Below, one piece after another: positions 1 to 6,695 of a DNA stretch of 14,987 bases. The notes beneath the pieces are model-generated. The model saw nothing but the letters and a program-made list of their open reading frames with translations, had not been told where the DNA came from and did no database searches. The translations under genes and the position numbers were made by a program. The stretch spans positions 1-14,987 of the forward strand of contig CALDJV010000006.1 of assembly GCA_937899305.1 (NCBI GenBank). The letters run 5' to 3'. Within the stretch, counting starts at the first letter, position 1. Each line of letters starts with the position of its first letter. This DNA comes from an uncultured Cytophagaceae bacterium. GTDB taxonomy: Bacteria; Bacteroidota; Bacteroidia; Cytophagales; Microscillaceae.

Positions 1-41
1 TTTTAGTGAAAGCATCAGTTAGTAAAATGGAAAAAATAAAC

Positions 42-190
42 TAATCCAAATTTAGTGCAATATCTTGGCGCTAGACAAGTCCAAAAAATTGGCTAATAGC
101 AGCGCTATTTGCACTATTTTTTGACGAAGTATAGTGGCTAGAGATCAGCTAAATGGATTAAGTTATTTTTGTAGTTTTACTTAGCCAATT
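42..190. other. Structured leader-like region with nested inverted repeats
   Basis: No gene is seen in the first 251 bases. The region holds several exact inverted repeats. TAGTGCAA (53-60) pairs with TTGCACTA (109-116). AATAGC and GCTATT flank three bases near 95-109. AATTGGCTAA (87-96) pairs with TTAGCCAATT (181-190). An outer imperfect pair joins about 42-55 with 149-160. Some pairings exclude each other, since 87-96 sits inside the 53-116 stem. This could be a structured 5' leader of the gene at 252 or a dispersed palindromic element. No known riboswitch class is recognised. Confidence 0.35.
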
Positions 191-251
191 AGATGGAAAA
201 TAATATCCCTACTACAGTGATGAAATTCCTAATTGTCAGTGTGTTAGGAAA

Positions 252-1499
252 ATGAATCATCGATCACACACAATCAATCTTGATATGAAGACTTTTAAAG
301 TAACTTTCGAAAATCAACAAGGTCATAACTTGTCAGCTCGCCTGGAGTTGCCGGCGGACCAACACCCCCACAATTACGTGTTATTTGCCCATTGTTTTAC
401 CTGTAACAAAAACCTTACGGCCATCAAAAATATTAGCCGGGCCCTTACTCAAGAAGGATTTGCGGTGATGCGTTTTGATTTTACGGGTTTGGGAGAAAGC
501 GAGGGTGATTTTGCCGATACCAATTTCTCTTCCAATGTAGAAGATTTGGTAAAGGCGGCACAGTTTTTAGAAGAAAATTACCAAGCTCCGAGCATTTTAG
601 TAGGGCATTCGTTAGGAGGGGCCGCAGTATTGGTGGCCCGACAGCACATCCCAAGTGTCAAAGCGGTGACTACCATTGGCTCGCCTTACCATCCTACCCA
701 CGTAGCCCATTTATTCAAAGACAGCCTTGAGCAGATCGAAGCGGCTGGAATAGCCAACGTAAGCATTGGTGGGCGCCCTTTTACCATCAAGAAGCAGTTC
801 ATTGAGGACATGAACCAGCTCAGTACCAACAAAGAAGTCATTCACAATCTCAATGCGGCCCTGATGGTCATCCATTCGCCTCAAGACGAAACCGTGGAAA
901 TAGACAACGCCACGCATATTTACAAATCGGCCCAACATCCCCGTAGTTTTATTTCATTAGATGGAGCCGATCACTTGATGAGCAAACGGGCTGATTCTAC
1001 TTATGTGGGCGACGTAATAGCAACTTGGGCCAAACGCTATGTAGACATTCCAGAGAAGCCACGTGTAGCTACCCAAGCCCAAACGGCGGCCTATTTGGGA
1101 GAAGAAGGATATACGATGGATATTTACAATGGCAAACACCACTTGGTATCTGACGAACCCACTTCGGTAGGAGGCAACGATTTTGGACCCAATCCTTATG
1201 ATTTGCTCAATTCAGCTTTGGGAGCTTGCACCGCCATGACGTTACGCATGTATGCCAATCGTAAAAAATGGGATTTGAAAGGGGTAAAGGTACATCTCGA
1301 TCACGGTAAAGTCCACGCTAAAGATTGTGCGGACTGTGAAACCCAAGAAGGGAAAGTAGATGAAATCACCCGCACTATAGAGTTAGAAGGTGATTTGGAT
1401 GAGGCCCAGAGAAAGCGTTTGATAGAGATGGCAGACCGCTGTCCAGTGCATCGTACTTTGCATAATGAGGTGAAGGTAAGAACTACGCTGAAAGGATAG
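252..1499 (+). CDS. Bifunctional alpha/beta hydrolase / OsmC family protein
   Basis: A fusion of two domains. Residues about 12-265 form an alpha/beta hydrolase with the nucleophile elbow GHSLGG (Ser120), a likely acid Asp212 in SPQDE and His241 in DGADHLM, giving a full catalytic triad. Residues about 275-415 form an OsmC/Ohr-type domain with the two redox cysteines expected for peroxide reduction: Cys326 in SALGACTAM and Cys397 in DRCPVH. OsmC domains reduce organic hydroperoxides; the hydrolase may release or process an ester or acyl substrate for it, but the substrate is unknown. An extra CxxC (Cys359, Cys362) lies between the two redox cysteines. There is no signal peptide, so it should be cytoplasmic. 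ATG at 252 is used; a second in-frame ATG at 285 (residue 12) is an equally plausible start, as the hydrolase homology begins there. It converges on the next gene. The fusion is a known family architecture and the length fits. Confidence 0.9.
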   Translation: MNHRSHTINLDMKTFKVTFENQQGHNLSARLELPADQHPHNYVLFAHCFTCNKNLTAIKNISRALTQEGFAVMRFDFTGLGESEGDFADTNFSSNVEDLVKAAQFLEENYQAPSILVGHSLGGAAVLVARQHIPSVKAVTTIGSPYHPTHVAHLFKDSLEQIEAAGIANVSIGGRPFTIKKQFIEDMNQLSTNKEVIHNLNAALMVIHSPQDETVEIDNATHIYKSAQHPRSFISLDGADHLMSKRADSTYVGDVIATWAKRYVDIPEKPRVATQAQTAAYLGEEGYTMDIYNGKHHLVSDEPTSVGGNDFGPNPYDLLNSALGACTAMTLRMYANRKKWDLKGVKVHLDHGKVHAKDCADCETQEGKVDEITRTIELEGDLDEAQRKRLIEMADRCPVHRTLHNEVKVRTTLKG

Positions 1500-1523
1500 T
1501 AGATCGTTTGGCTTATTAGAAAA

Positions 1524-1599
1524 GATCAAGCAAAACAGGATCAAGTATAAGGTGGATTTATAATCATTCGTCTCACACTTGATCCCAATTTTCTTGCTC
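1524..1599. terminator. Inverted repeat between convergent genes, likely bidirectional terminator
   Basis: Imperfect 23-base arms at 1524-1546 and 1577-1599 match at 18 positions. The inner nine bases are perfect (GGATCAAGT against ACTTGATCC) around a 30-base loop. The repeat sits between the stop codons at 1499 and 1614 of two convergent genes, where a two-way terminator is expected. There is no clean U-tract, so termination is inferred from position. Confidence 0.45.
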
Positions 1600-1613
1600 C
1601 CTGTTCTTAAATT

Positions 1614-3419
1614 CTAAGTCAATGCTGCTGTATTCTCAGTACTTTTTGTCGTTGTTTTTTGAGATGTGGAACGCACTGGATACACATGCTTCCCTCGTAA
1701 AAACTGCCCATAGGTTGCTTGCCCGAAGTTTTCATTGAACGTGCCATTTTCCCAAGCAATTTTCCCATTGATCATCACCAGAGTTACTAACTCATCGTTG
1801 CGGTTTACCAGCCGAGTTTGGTCTTCCAGAAAAGGAGCCTCGTGGTATTCGTGTACTTTGTCGTCGAGTTGCTCAGGGTCCAGAATGGTGATGTCGGCTC
1901 GTTTGCCTACCGCCAAGTGCCCTGCCTCTAGATTAAAAAAATCAGCATTCTCTTTAGTCAGGCGCCAAATGGCTTTTTCCATAGGCATCAATGGCTGCCC
2001 AGCTTCTTCGGCTGCTTTTACGTAGCGTAACATTCGGATGGGCAAATTATAAAAAGCCATGTTGTTGATATGCGCACCCGAATCGGCAAAACCAATGATG
2101 CCATTTTTGTCATTGTATAGTTTTTTGTACTTCGAGGGATCTTCATTGCCTACCGTAGTTTCCCACAAAATCTCTTTGTCCATTTCCACCACAATGTCCA
2201 AAAAGGTATCTACTGGGTGTTGATTTCTTTCGTTGGCAATGTCTACAAACGATTTTCCAATCATTGATTTATCTGGTGAATCGATCACATAAGCATCTCC
2301 AAAGTCTTTTTGCCACACCTTGGGGGCCAATTTGTTACGGTAATGTCGCTTGAACTTCTTGCGGTATTCGGGATCTTGGAGTGTCTCATTTCTTTTTTCC
2401 AGATCGCGGGACAAGTGTCGAGCCAACTGCCCAGTTGGAAATTCCTCAAAGATAACCAACTCCATCCCTTCAGCCAACACCCTAAAGGGCAGCGGAAAGG
2501 CCTGCAAACGAAAATCGGCTCGAAAAACTTTGTTGAAAACCGAGGCCAAAAAACTAATGACACTTCGAATGTAAGGATCCCCCTTGAGGTTCATCATGGC
2601 TACCACCGAAGTTTTGAGTTTCTTGCGGTGAAAAAACGACGCGCTCTGGCTCATATACCAAAAAGCCGATACCCGATCTACCAAATTTGGTACTCCCTGT
2701 AAATGGGCCCCTCGTCGCCGCACAATCTTAGTCAAGGCATTGCGTTCCTTTATTTTGGCATAAGCAGCAGGCAACAGCTTAGACCAATGCCGTCCGTCCA
2801 TTTTGTCCCAAGGGTTATGCTGCATCGAGATTCCCAAAAAACCTTCGTCTAATGCATCTTCCAGGTAATTTTGCATTTGTTGAATCTCAGTTGCCGAAGG
2901 GCGCACCGTTTTGTTCAACGCCCGGTCAATTCCCATCACCCGAGCCCGTATGTCAGAATGCCCCAAAAACGACGCTACATTAGGGCCAATGGGCAAAGAC
3001 TCGATATGGGCTACCCATTCTTTGGGGGTATTCCAATTTTTTTTCTTGACCAATATGGGATTGAGTATTTCTCGAGGAAAGGCTTCTACTCGGGTAAACA
3101 TATCGCAGCAGTCTTCTACATCGGCAGTTACAAAAGAAAGCGAACAGCCCCCCAATACCACCGTGGTAACTCCGTGTCGTACCGATTCGCTTAAGCTAGA
3201 GTCCACCAGTATTTCGCCATCGTAATGGGTGTGGTTGTCTATAAAACCAGGAGTGACCCATTTTCCGGTGGCATCAATGATACGAGTACCCTCTTTTATC
3301 GGGATTTCATCTGAAGAAATGGCTTGAACAATGCCGTTTTCTACCAATATATCAACTTGTCGAGGTGGGGTAGGGGTACCATCGTACACCAAGCCATTTT
3401 TAATCAAAAAAGCATTCAT
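1614..3419 (-). CDS. Amidohydrolase family protein, D-aminoacylase (N-acyl-D-amino-acid deacylase) type
   Basis: A 601-residue metal-dependent hydrolase of the amidohydrolase superfamily, closest in pattern to N-acyl-D-amino-acid deacylases, which release D-amino acids from N-acyl forms. The N-terminal beta-sandwich (KNGLVYDGTP, VDILVENG, IIDATGKWVTPGFID) leads to the metal site HTHYDGE with His63, His65 and Asp67. Cys92 in LGGCSLS stands 27 residues after His65, like the metal-bridging Cys of D-aminoacylases. His239 and Asp446 (GFADSGAH) are further ligand or catalytic candidates. The C-terminal sandwich returns at about 500-565 (GHLAVGKRADITILDP, MINGKIAWENG). Residues after about 580 are a Ser/Thr-rich tail. 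No signal peptide is seen. The ATG at 3419 fits the family start (KNGLVYDG at residue 7). The exact substrate cannot be told from sequence; other N-acyl or cyclic amide substrates are possible. Confidence 0.85.
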   Translation of the reverse strand: MNAFLIKNGLVYDGTPTPPRQVDILVENGIVQAISSDEIPIKEGTRIIDATGKWVTPGFIDNHTHYDGEILVDSSLSESVRHGVTTVVLGGCSLSFVTADVEDCCDMFTRVEAFPREILNPILVKKKNWNTPKEWVAHIESLPIGPNVASFLGHSDIRARVMGIDRALNKTVRPSATEIQQMQNYLEDALDEGFLGISMQHNPWDKMDGRHWSKLLPAAYAKIKERNALTKIVRRRGAHLQGVPNLVDRVSAFWYMSQSASFFHRKKLKTSVVAMMNLKGDPYIRSVISFLASVFNKVFRADFRLQAFPLPFRVLAEGMELVIFEEFPTGQLARHLSRDLEKRNETLQDPEYRKKFKRHYRNKLAPKVWQKDFGDAYVIDSPDKSMIGKSFVDIANERNQHPVDTFLDIVVEMDKEILWETTVGNEDPSKYKKLYNDKNGIIGFADSGAHINNMAFYNLPIRMLRYVKAAEEAGQPLMPMEKAIWRLTKENADFFNLEAGHLAVGKRADITILDPEQLDDKVHEYHEAPFLEDQTRLVNRNDELVTLVMINGKIAWENGTFNENFGQATYGQFLRGKHVYPVRSTSQKTTTKSTENTAALT

Positions 3420-3704
3420 ACAAAAGGAGTTGGGGGAGGGTGATTTTGAGTACCTTTATATGGTTGTATGCCACAACTTTTAGAAAGCAATCAAATCAAT
3501 TTATCTATAAAAAAACATACTTTGTGTAGCTATTATACAAAAAATATTTGATATACGCTACTTAAAGTATGCTATTATTTCACGGTGTATTACAAAACTA
3601 TCAAGCCAAATTCTGATATCAGTTTCTAAATTGAGGTGTTTGAATAACAAAATTTAAAAGCTTGGACTATAGACTACTGTTACACAATCACCAACTCCAA
3701 ACGA

Positions 3705-4394
3705 TCAAATGAAGGCCAATTCACAAGTATAAAGCTCCATCCAATCGAGCATATCTTCGTGGCTAATAACGACCGGATAGGTTTCAGAACCCAGGTAAGT
3801 CTTGCTCTTGGCAATTTGCTGCATAGGAACGCCCACCTGATGAAACAAATCATAGATTCGCTTGTCGGCTTCGGCCAAAAAAATGGTCCCTGGATGTTGG
3901 GTAATGTGCTGAAAAGAATGGAATAAAAGGCTCAGGAACAAATAACGAGAGGCCATTCCTGCGGCTTTGGCTTTTTGTTTGTTAACGGCCAGGCGTCCAC
4001 AGTGCCAAATATTGTGAGGAGTAATGCCAAAGGCTTGGCTCAATTGCTTTACATCTACGCCATATTCTACTTCGGCGGGTAACAATACCAAGTCGGTTTT
4101 TTGAGTGGCCTTCATAGTGCCTATCAGTTGATTGTGAGCATTCATAAAGCCAAAATAAACCGAATGAGGGAAACACGTCTGATCTTCACGATACATCGTA
4201 TTCAAGTCGTTTTGAGTTAAATTCCAGGGTTGTTCGTCAGTAAAAGCATTTCGATAAACATCAAATACGAATTGGGTGTATTGGGGAAGTTCTGACCAAC
4301 CTATTTTATATAAGTTTAATTTTTCAAAATTGTGAATGAGCGTTTTCTCTAGAGTACACTCCATCACGAACGGGCTTGAGGGATTGCCTGCCAT
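3705..4394 (-). CDS. Putative acyltransferase of the GNAT / FeeM-like (autoinducer-synthase fold) group
   Basis: A 229-residue protein without signal peptide or membrane segment. The layout resembles GNAT-fold acyltransferases of the N-acyl amino acid synthase (FeeM) and autoinducer synthase type: an N-terminal half with VYFGFMNAHNQLIGTMK (about 79-95) as the central strands, then WHCGRLAVNKQKAKAAGMAS (130-149), matching the pattern of a hydrophobic/Arg strand followed by the acyl-donor-binding turn and helix, then IFLAEADKRIYDLFHQVGV (171-189) and a closing strand near TYLGSETYPVVI. By analogy it would transfer an acyl group to an amino acid or related amine; the donor and acceptor are not shown by the sequence. 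A second in-frame ATG at 4364 could be the start. It stands alone, with 285 non-coding bases to the deacylase downstream on the same strand. The family call is by pattern only. Confidence 0.5.
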   Translation of the reverse strand: MAGNPSSPFVMECTLEKTLIHNFEKLNLYKIGWSELPQYTQFVFDVYRNAFTDEQPWNLTQNDLNTMYREDQTCFPHSVYFGFMNAHNQLIGTMKATQKTDLVLLPAEVEYGVDVKQLSQAFGITPHNIWHCGRLAVNKQKAKAAGMASRYLFLSLLFHSFQHITQHPGTIFLAEADKRIYDLFHQVGVPMQQIAKSKTYLGSETYPVVISHEDMLDWMELYTCELAFI

Positions 4395-4668
4395 AGTCGA
4401 TATTATGCTTTGTTAATTGGTAATGATTAGGTTATGCTGTTTGAAGAATGCTACGTGGATAGTCCGTAATATTAGTATACTCAAAAGTACAGGGTGTAAC
4501 GGACATTATTTGAGCGTTTTTTTGCATTTTATCTCCAATGTGCTTTTTAAGGTCATATTTTAGAAGTGTAGCTTTACCCAAGTGCGTGAATTTTCGGAGT
4601 TTTTTGATTTTAGTCCATGGTCCACTAATTGAATGAAAAGTGAAAAACGTAAAATGAAAAATAATATA

Positions 4669-4712
4669 CCGCTTCGCGCAGCCATTTAGCAATGAAACCA
4701 TTAGCGAAGCGG
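4669..4712. repeat. Palindromic intergenic repeat, copy A
   Basis: The arms CCGCTTCGC (4669-4677) and GCGAAGCGG (4704-4712) are perfectly complementary over nine bases. The 26-base loop contains CCATTTAGCAATGAAACCAT. The core 4671-4711 closely matches copy B at 4758-4798, with the same length and only a few substitutions, mainly in the loop. It would form a strong hairpin in RNA or DNA. Confidence 0.75.
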
Positions 4713-4757
4713 AGCAATAGGAATTATCATATTTGCGAAAATAAGAAAGCGATTATT

Positions 4758-4798
4758 GCTTCGCGCACCCATTTAGCCATAGAACCATAAGCGAAGCG
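4758..4798. repeat. Palindromic intergenic repeat, copy B
   Basis: Starts with GCTTCGCGCA and ends with GCGAAGCG, giving a seven-base stem around a loop with CCATTTAGCCATAGAACCAT. It is 87 bases downstream of copy A in the same orientation and has the same 41-base length. Conservation of both arms while the loop varies points to selection on, or spread as, a hairpin unit. Confidence 0.75.
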
Positions 4799-4934
4799 TT
4801 AACCATTTAACCTAATCATTAGCTGAAGGCGGAACAATATAGCCATATAACAATTTAACAATAAGCGCAGCGGAACAATGTAACAATAGAAAAATACAAC
4901 AATGAGCGTAACACCAACATAGATGAGAGCAAAA

Positions 4935-4966
4935 TACCCGGAAGAATTGGCCAAGCCTTCCGGGTA
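4935..4966 (-). terminator. Rho-independent terminator of trpB2
   Basis: Perfect ten-base arms TACCCGGAAG (4935-4944) and CTTCCGGGTA (4957-4966) with a 12-base loop. The hairpin lies just past the trpB2 stop codon (4976-4978). Read on the minus strand, it is preceded by an A-rich run and followed by TTTTG. Confidence 0.8.
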
Positions 4967-4975
4967 GTTTTGTTT

Positions 4976-6346
4976 CTAGACCGATGGATAACCTTCCAAT
5001 TCCTTTAAATTCTTGGTCAATTCTTCCTGTTCGTAATGGTGGTCCTGAAGCTTGTTGGCAAAATAATCCTCATAAGCCCGCAAATCAAAGTGTCCGTGGC
5101 CACACATGTTAAATAAAATCACCTTAGACTCTCCGGCTTCTTTGGCTTTTTGGGCCTCTCTGATGGCACCAGCCACCGCGTGAGTAGCTTCAGGAGCTGG
5201 GATGATCCCCTCGGTTTTGCCAAACAAAACTCCTGCTTCGAAGCATTCTAGTTGCTGGATGGCTTCTGCCTCGATGATTTCATCTTTCAATAACTGACTT
5301 ACAATGGCTCCGGCACCGTGGTAGCGCAATCCTCCTGCGTGAATGGTAGGAGGCACAAAGCTATGCCCCAGCGTATACATGGGAATCAAGGGAGTCATAC
5401 CAATGCTATCACCAAAATCGTAGCGGAACTCACCACGAGTAAGCTTGGGGCAAGAAGCCGGCTCAATGGCCACACAACGTAAATTTTCTCTACCCTCAGT
5501 AAATTTATGCCGTAAAAATGGGAAAGCCAGCCCAGCAAAGTTAGATCCCCCACCGAACGGAGCAATGACTACATCGGGAAAATCGCCCGCAATTTCCATT
5601 TGCTTCACTGCTTCCATACCCATAATGGTTTGGTGCATGAGCACATGGTTGAGCACACTGCCCAACGAGTACTTGGTGTGTTCGTCCATGACAGCCCGCT
5701 CTACTGCCTCCGAAATGGCAATGCCCAAACTACCTGGAGAGTGCGCATCATTGGCCAAAATGGTACGCCCTGCCTCCGTTACGTCTGTCGGGGAAGCAAA
5801 TACTTTAGAACCCCAGGTGTTCATCATGATTTTGCGATAAGGTTTTTGCTCATAACTCACCTTCACCATAAATACCTCGCATTCCATATCAAACAACGAA
5901 CAGGCAAAGCTGAGGGCACTGCCCCATTGACCAGCTCCGGTTTCAGTAGTAATGCGTTTTACCCCTTCTTGTTTGTTATAATAAGCTTGGGCCACTGCGG
6001 TATTGGGTTTGTGCGACCCACTTGGGCTTGTTCCTTCGTATTTGTAATAAATTTTGGCCGGGGTATCTAGAGCCTTTTCCAGGTCATAAGCACGGAATAG
6101 GGGAGTAGGGCGCCATTTTTTATATACATCTTGAATGGGTTCGGGGATTTCGTGCCAGCGTTCTTGTGATACCTCTTGTTGGATCAATGCCATTGGGAAA
6201 AGAGGAGCCAAGTCCTCGGGGCCAATGGGTTGTTTGGTACCTGGATGCAAAGGAGGCAACATGGGATTAGGCATATCGGCTTGAATGTTATACCATTGGG
6301 TGGGCATGTCTTTTTCAGACAGCACAATTTTGCGCGTTTTAGTCAT
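4976..6346 (-). CDS. trpB2: Tryptophan synthase beta subunit 2 (TrpB-like PLP-dependent enzyme)
   Basis: A 456-residue TrpB2-type enzyme. TrpB joins indole and L-serine to tryptophan using PLP; TrpB2 proteins are longer than TrpB1 and often act without TrpA. Visible features are the N-terminal extension typical of TrpB2 (residues 1-75, including ALIQQEVSQERWHEIPEPI), the PLP lysine Lys113 in GSHKPNTA, the catalytic Glu135 in TTETGAGQWGSAL, the phosphate-binding GGGSN at 265-269, EGIIPAPEATHA at 379-390 and the C-terminal MCGHGHFDL at 414-422, which holds Cys where TrpB1 has the cofactor-ring Ser. There is no trpA or other trp gene nearby, and the gene has its own promoter-like box and terminator, so it is likely monocistronic and acts as a stand-alone synthase or indole-salvage enzyme. 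ATG at 6346 fits the family start. It is divergent to the mutase gene. Confidence 0.93.
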   Translation of the reverse strand: MTKTRKIVLSEKDMPTQWYNIQADMPNPMLPPLHPGTKQPIGPEDLAPLFPMALIQQEVSQERWHEIPEPIQDVYKKWRPTPLFRAYDLEKALDTPAKIYYKYEGTSPSGSHKPNTAVAQAYYNKQEGVKRITTETGAGQWGSALSFACSLFDMECEVFMVKVSYEQKPYRKIMMNTWGSKVFASPTDVTEAGRTILANDAHSPGSLGIAISEAVERAVMDEHTKYSLGSVLNHVLMHQTIMGMEAVKQMEIAGDFPDVVIAPFGGGSNFAGLAFPFLRHKFTEGRENLRCVAIEPASCPKLTRGEFRYDFGDSIGMTPLIPMYTLGHSFVPPTIHAGGLRYHGAGAIVSQLLKDEIIEAEAIQQLECFEAGVLFGKTEGIIPAPEATHAVAGAIREAQKAKEAGESKVILFNMCGHGHFDLRAYEDYFANKLQDHHYEQEELTKNLKELEGYPSV

Positions 6347-6393
6347 TGTTTGAAAATATTGTTTTCGATAATTGGGTTGTTAAGTAGCACTGT

Positions 6394-6420
6394 CAAAATA
6401 AAATGTGGAAGTTATTACAA
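6394..6420 (-). promoter_or_regulatory. Possible Bacteroidota-type promoter of trpB2
   Basis: On the minus strand, TTG (6420-6418), 17 bases, then TATTTTG (6400-6394) resembles the phylum consensus TTG-N17-23-TAnnTTTG, with one T missing from the -7 box. It would place the start about 40 bases ahead of the trpB2 ATG. Based on pattern only. Confidence 0.35.
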
Positions 6421-6472
6421 CAGGGTTACTAACTCAATATAAAAAAATTAACTGGATTGTTTTTCTTCATTG

Positions 6473-6571
6473 TTCAATTGTTTCGCTTCGCATCGTAGAA
6501 CCATACAGCACTAGCACCCATCACAACACAACAATGTAGCAATACAACCATACATCGTCTCAACAATTGAA
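6473..6571. repeat. 99-base element bounded by 10-base inverted repeats
   Basis: TTCAATTGTT (6473-6482) and AACAATTGAA (6562-6571) are perfectly complementary ends. The interior carries TTCGCTTCGC and AGAACCATA, words also seen in the palindromic repeats at 4669-4798, plus the low-complexity phrase AACAATGTAGCAATACAACC. It encodes nothing. It looks like a degenerate member of the same intergenic repeat family or a very small non-autonomous element. With the promoter-like boxes and the leader hairpin around it, this accounts for the 349-base gap between trpB2 and the mutase gene. Confidence 0.5.
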
Positions 6572-6609
6572 TTGGGTTCCTTTCTATATTCATTGGAATC
6601 CATTAGTTT

Positions 6610-6617
6610 TACATTTG
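6610..6617 (+). promoter_or_regulatory. Candidate -7 box for the methylmalonyl-CoA mutase gene
   Basis: TACATTTG matches the TAnnTTTG box exactly and lies 78 bases before the ATG at 6696. No TTG is found at the usual 17-23 base distance upstream, so the promoter is only partly supported. Confidence 0.35.
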
Positions 6618-6643
6618 AATACCCTAGATTTTTTGAAGTATAC

Positions 6644-6676
6644 ATAGTTCAGGGGAGGCTACCCACTTTGAACTAT
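6644..6676 (+). promoter_or_regulatory. Leader hairpin upstream of the mutase gene
   Basis: The arms ATAGTTCA (6644-6651) and TGAACTAT (6669-6676) are perfectly complementary. Their loop contains GGGG and CCC that can pair again. The hairpin ends 19 bases before the start codon and downstream of the candidate -7 box, so it would sit in the 5' leader close to the ribosome entry site. It is too small to be a cobalamin riboswitch. Confidence 0.4.
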
Positions 6677-6695
6677 TGACAATAAACTATAATAT

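Larger units (their letters stand above)
4395..4975. other. Long intergenic region with palindromic repeats and a terminator
   Basis: About 580 bases without a convincing gene. It contains two copies of a 41-base palindromic repeat (4671-4711 and 4758-4798), then a low-complexity stretch (about 4800-4915) of short degenerate phrases such as AACAATTTAACAATAAGCG and GGAACAATGTAACAATAG, and finally the trpB2 terminator. A minus-strand 89-codon open frame at 4432-4701 begins inside the first repeat copy; it matches no family I know and is not called a gene. Confidence 0.6.

Noticed and set aside
2285..2702. Several open frames on either strand within the amidohydrolase gene
   Set aside because: They are shadows of the well-supported 601-codon gene in other frames.
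4432..4701. Minus-strand 89-codon open frame in the long intergenic region
   Set aside because: It starts inside palindromic repeat copy A, its first third is repeat and AT-rich DNA, and no family is recognised. A shorter real peptide in the 3' half cannot be excluded.
6644..6676. Cobalamin riboswitch upstream of the B12-dependent mutase
   Set aside because: The hairpin is far too small and no B12-box-like conserved sequence is seen in the 349-base gap.
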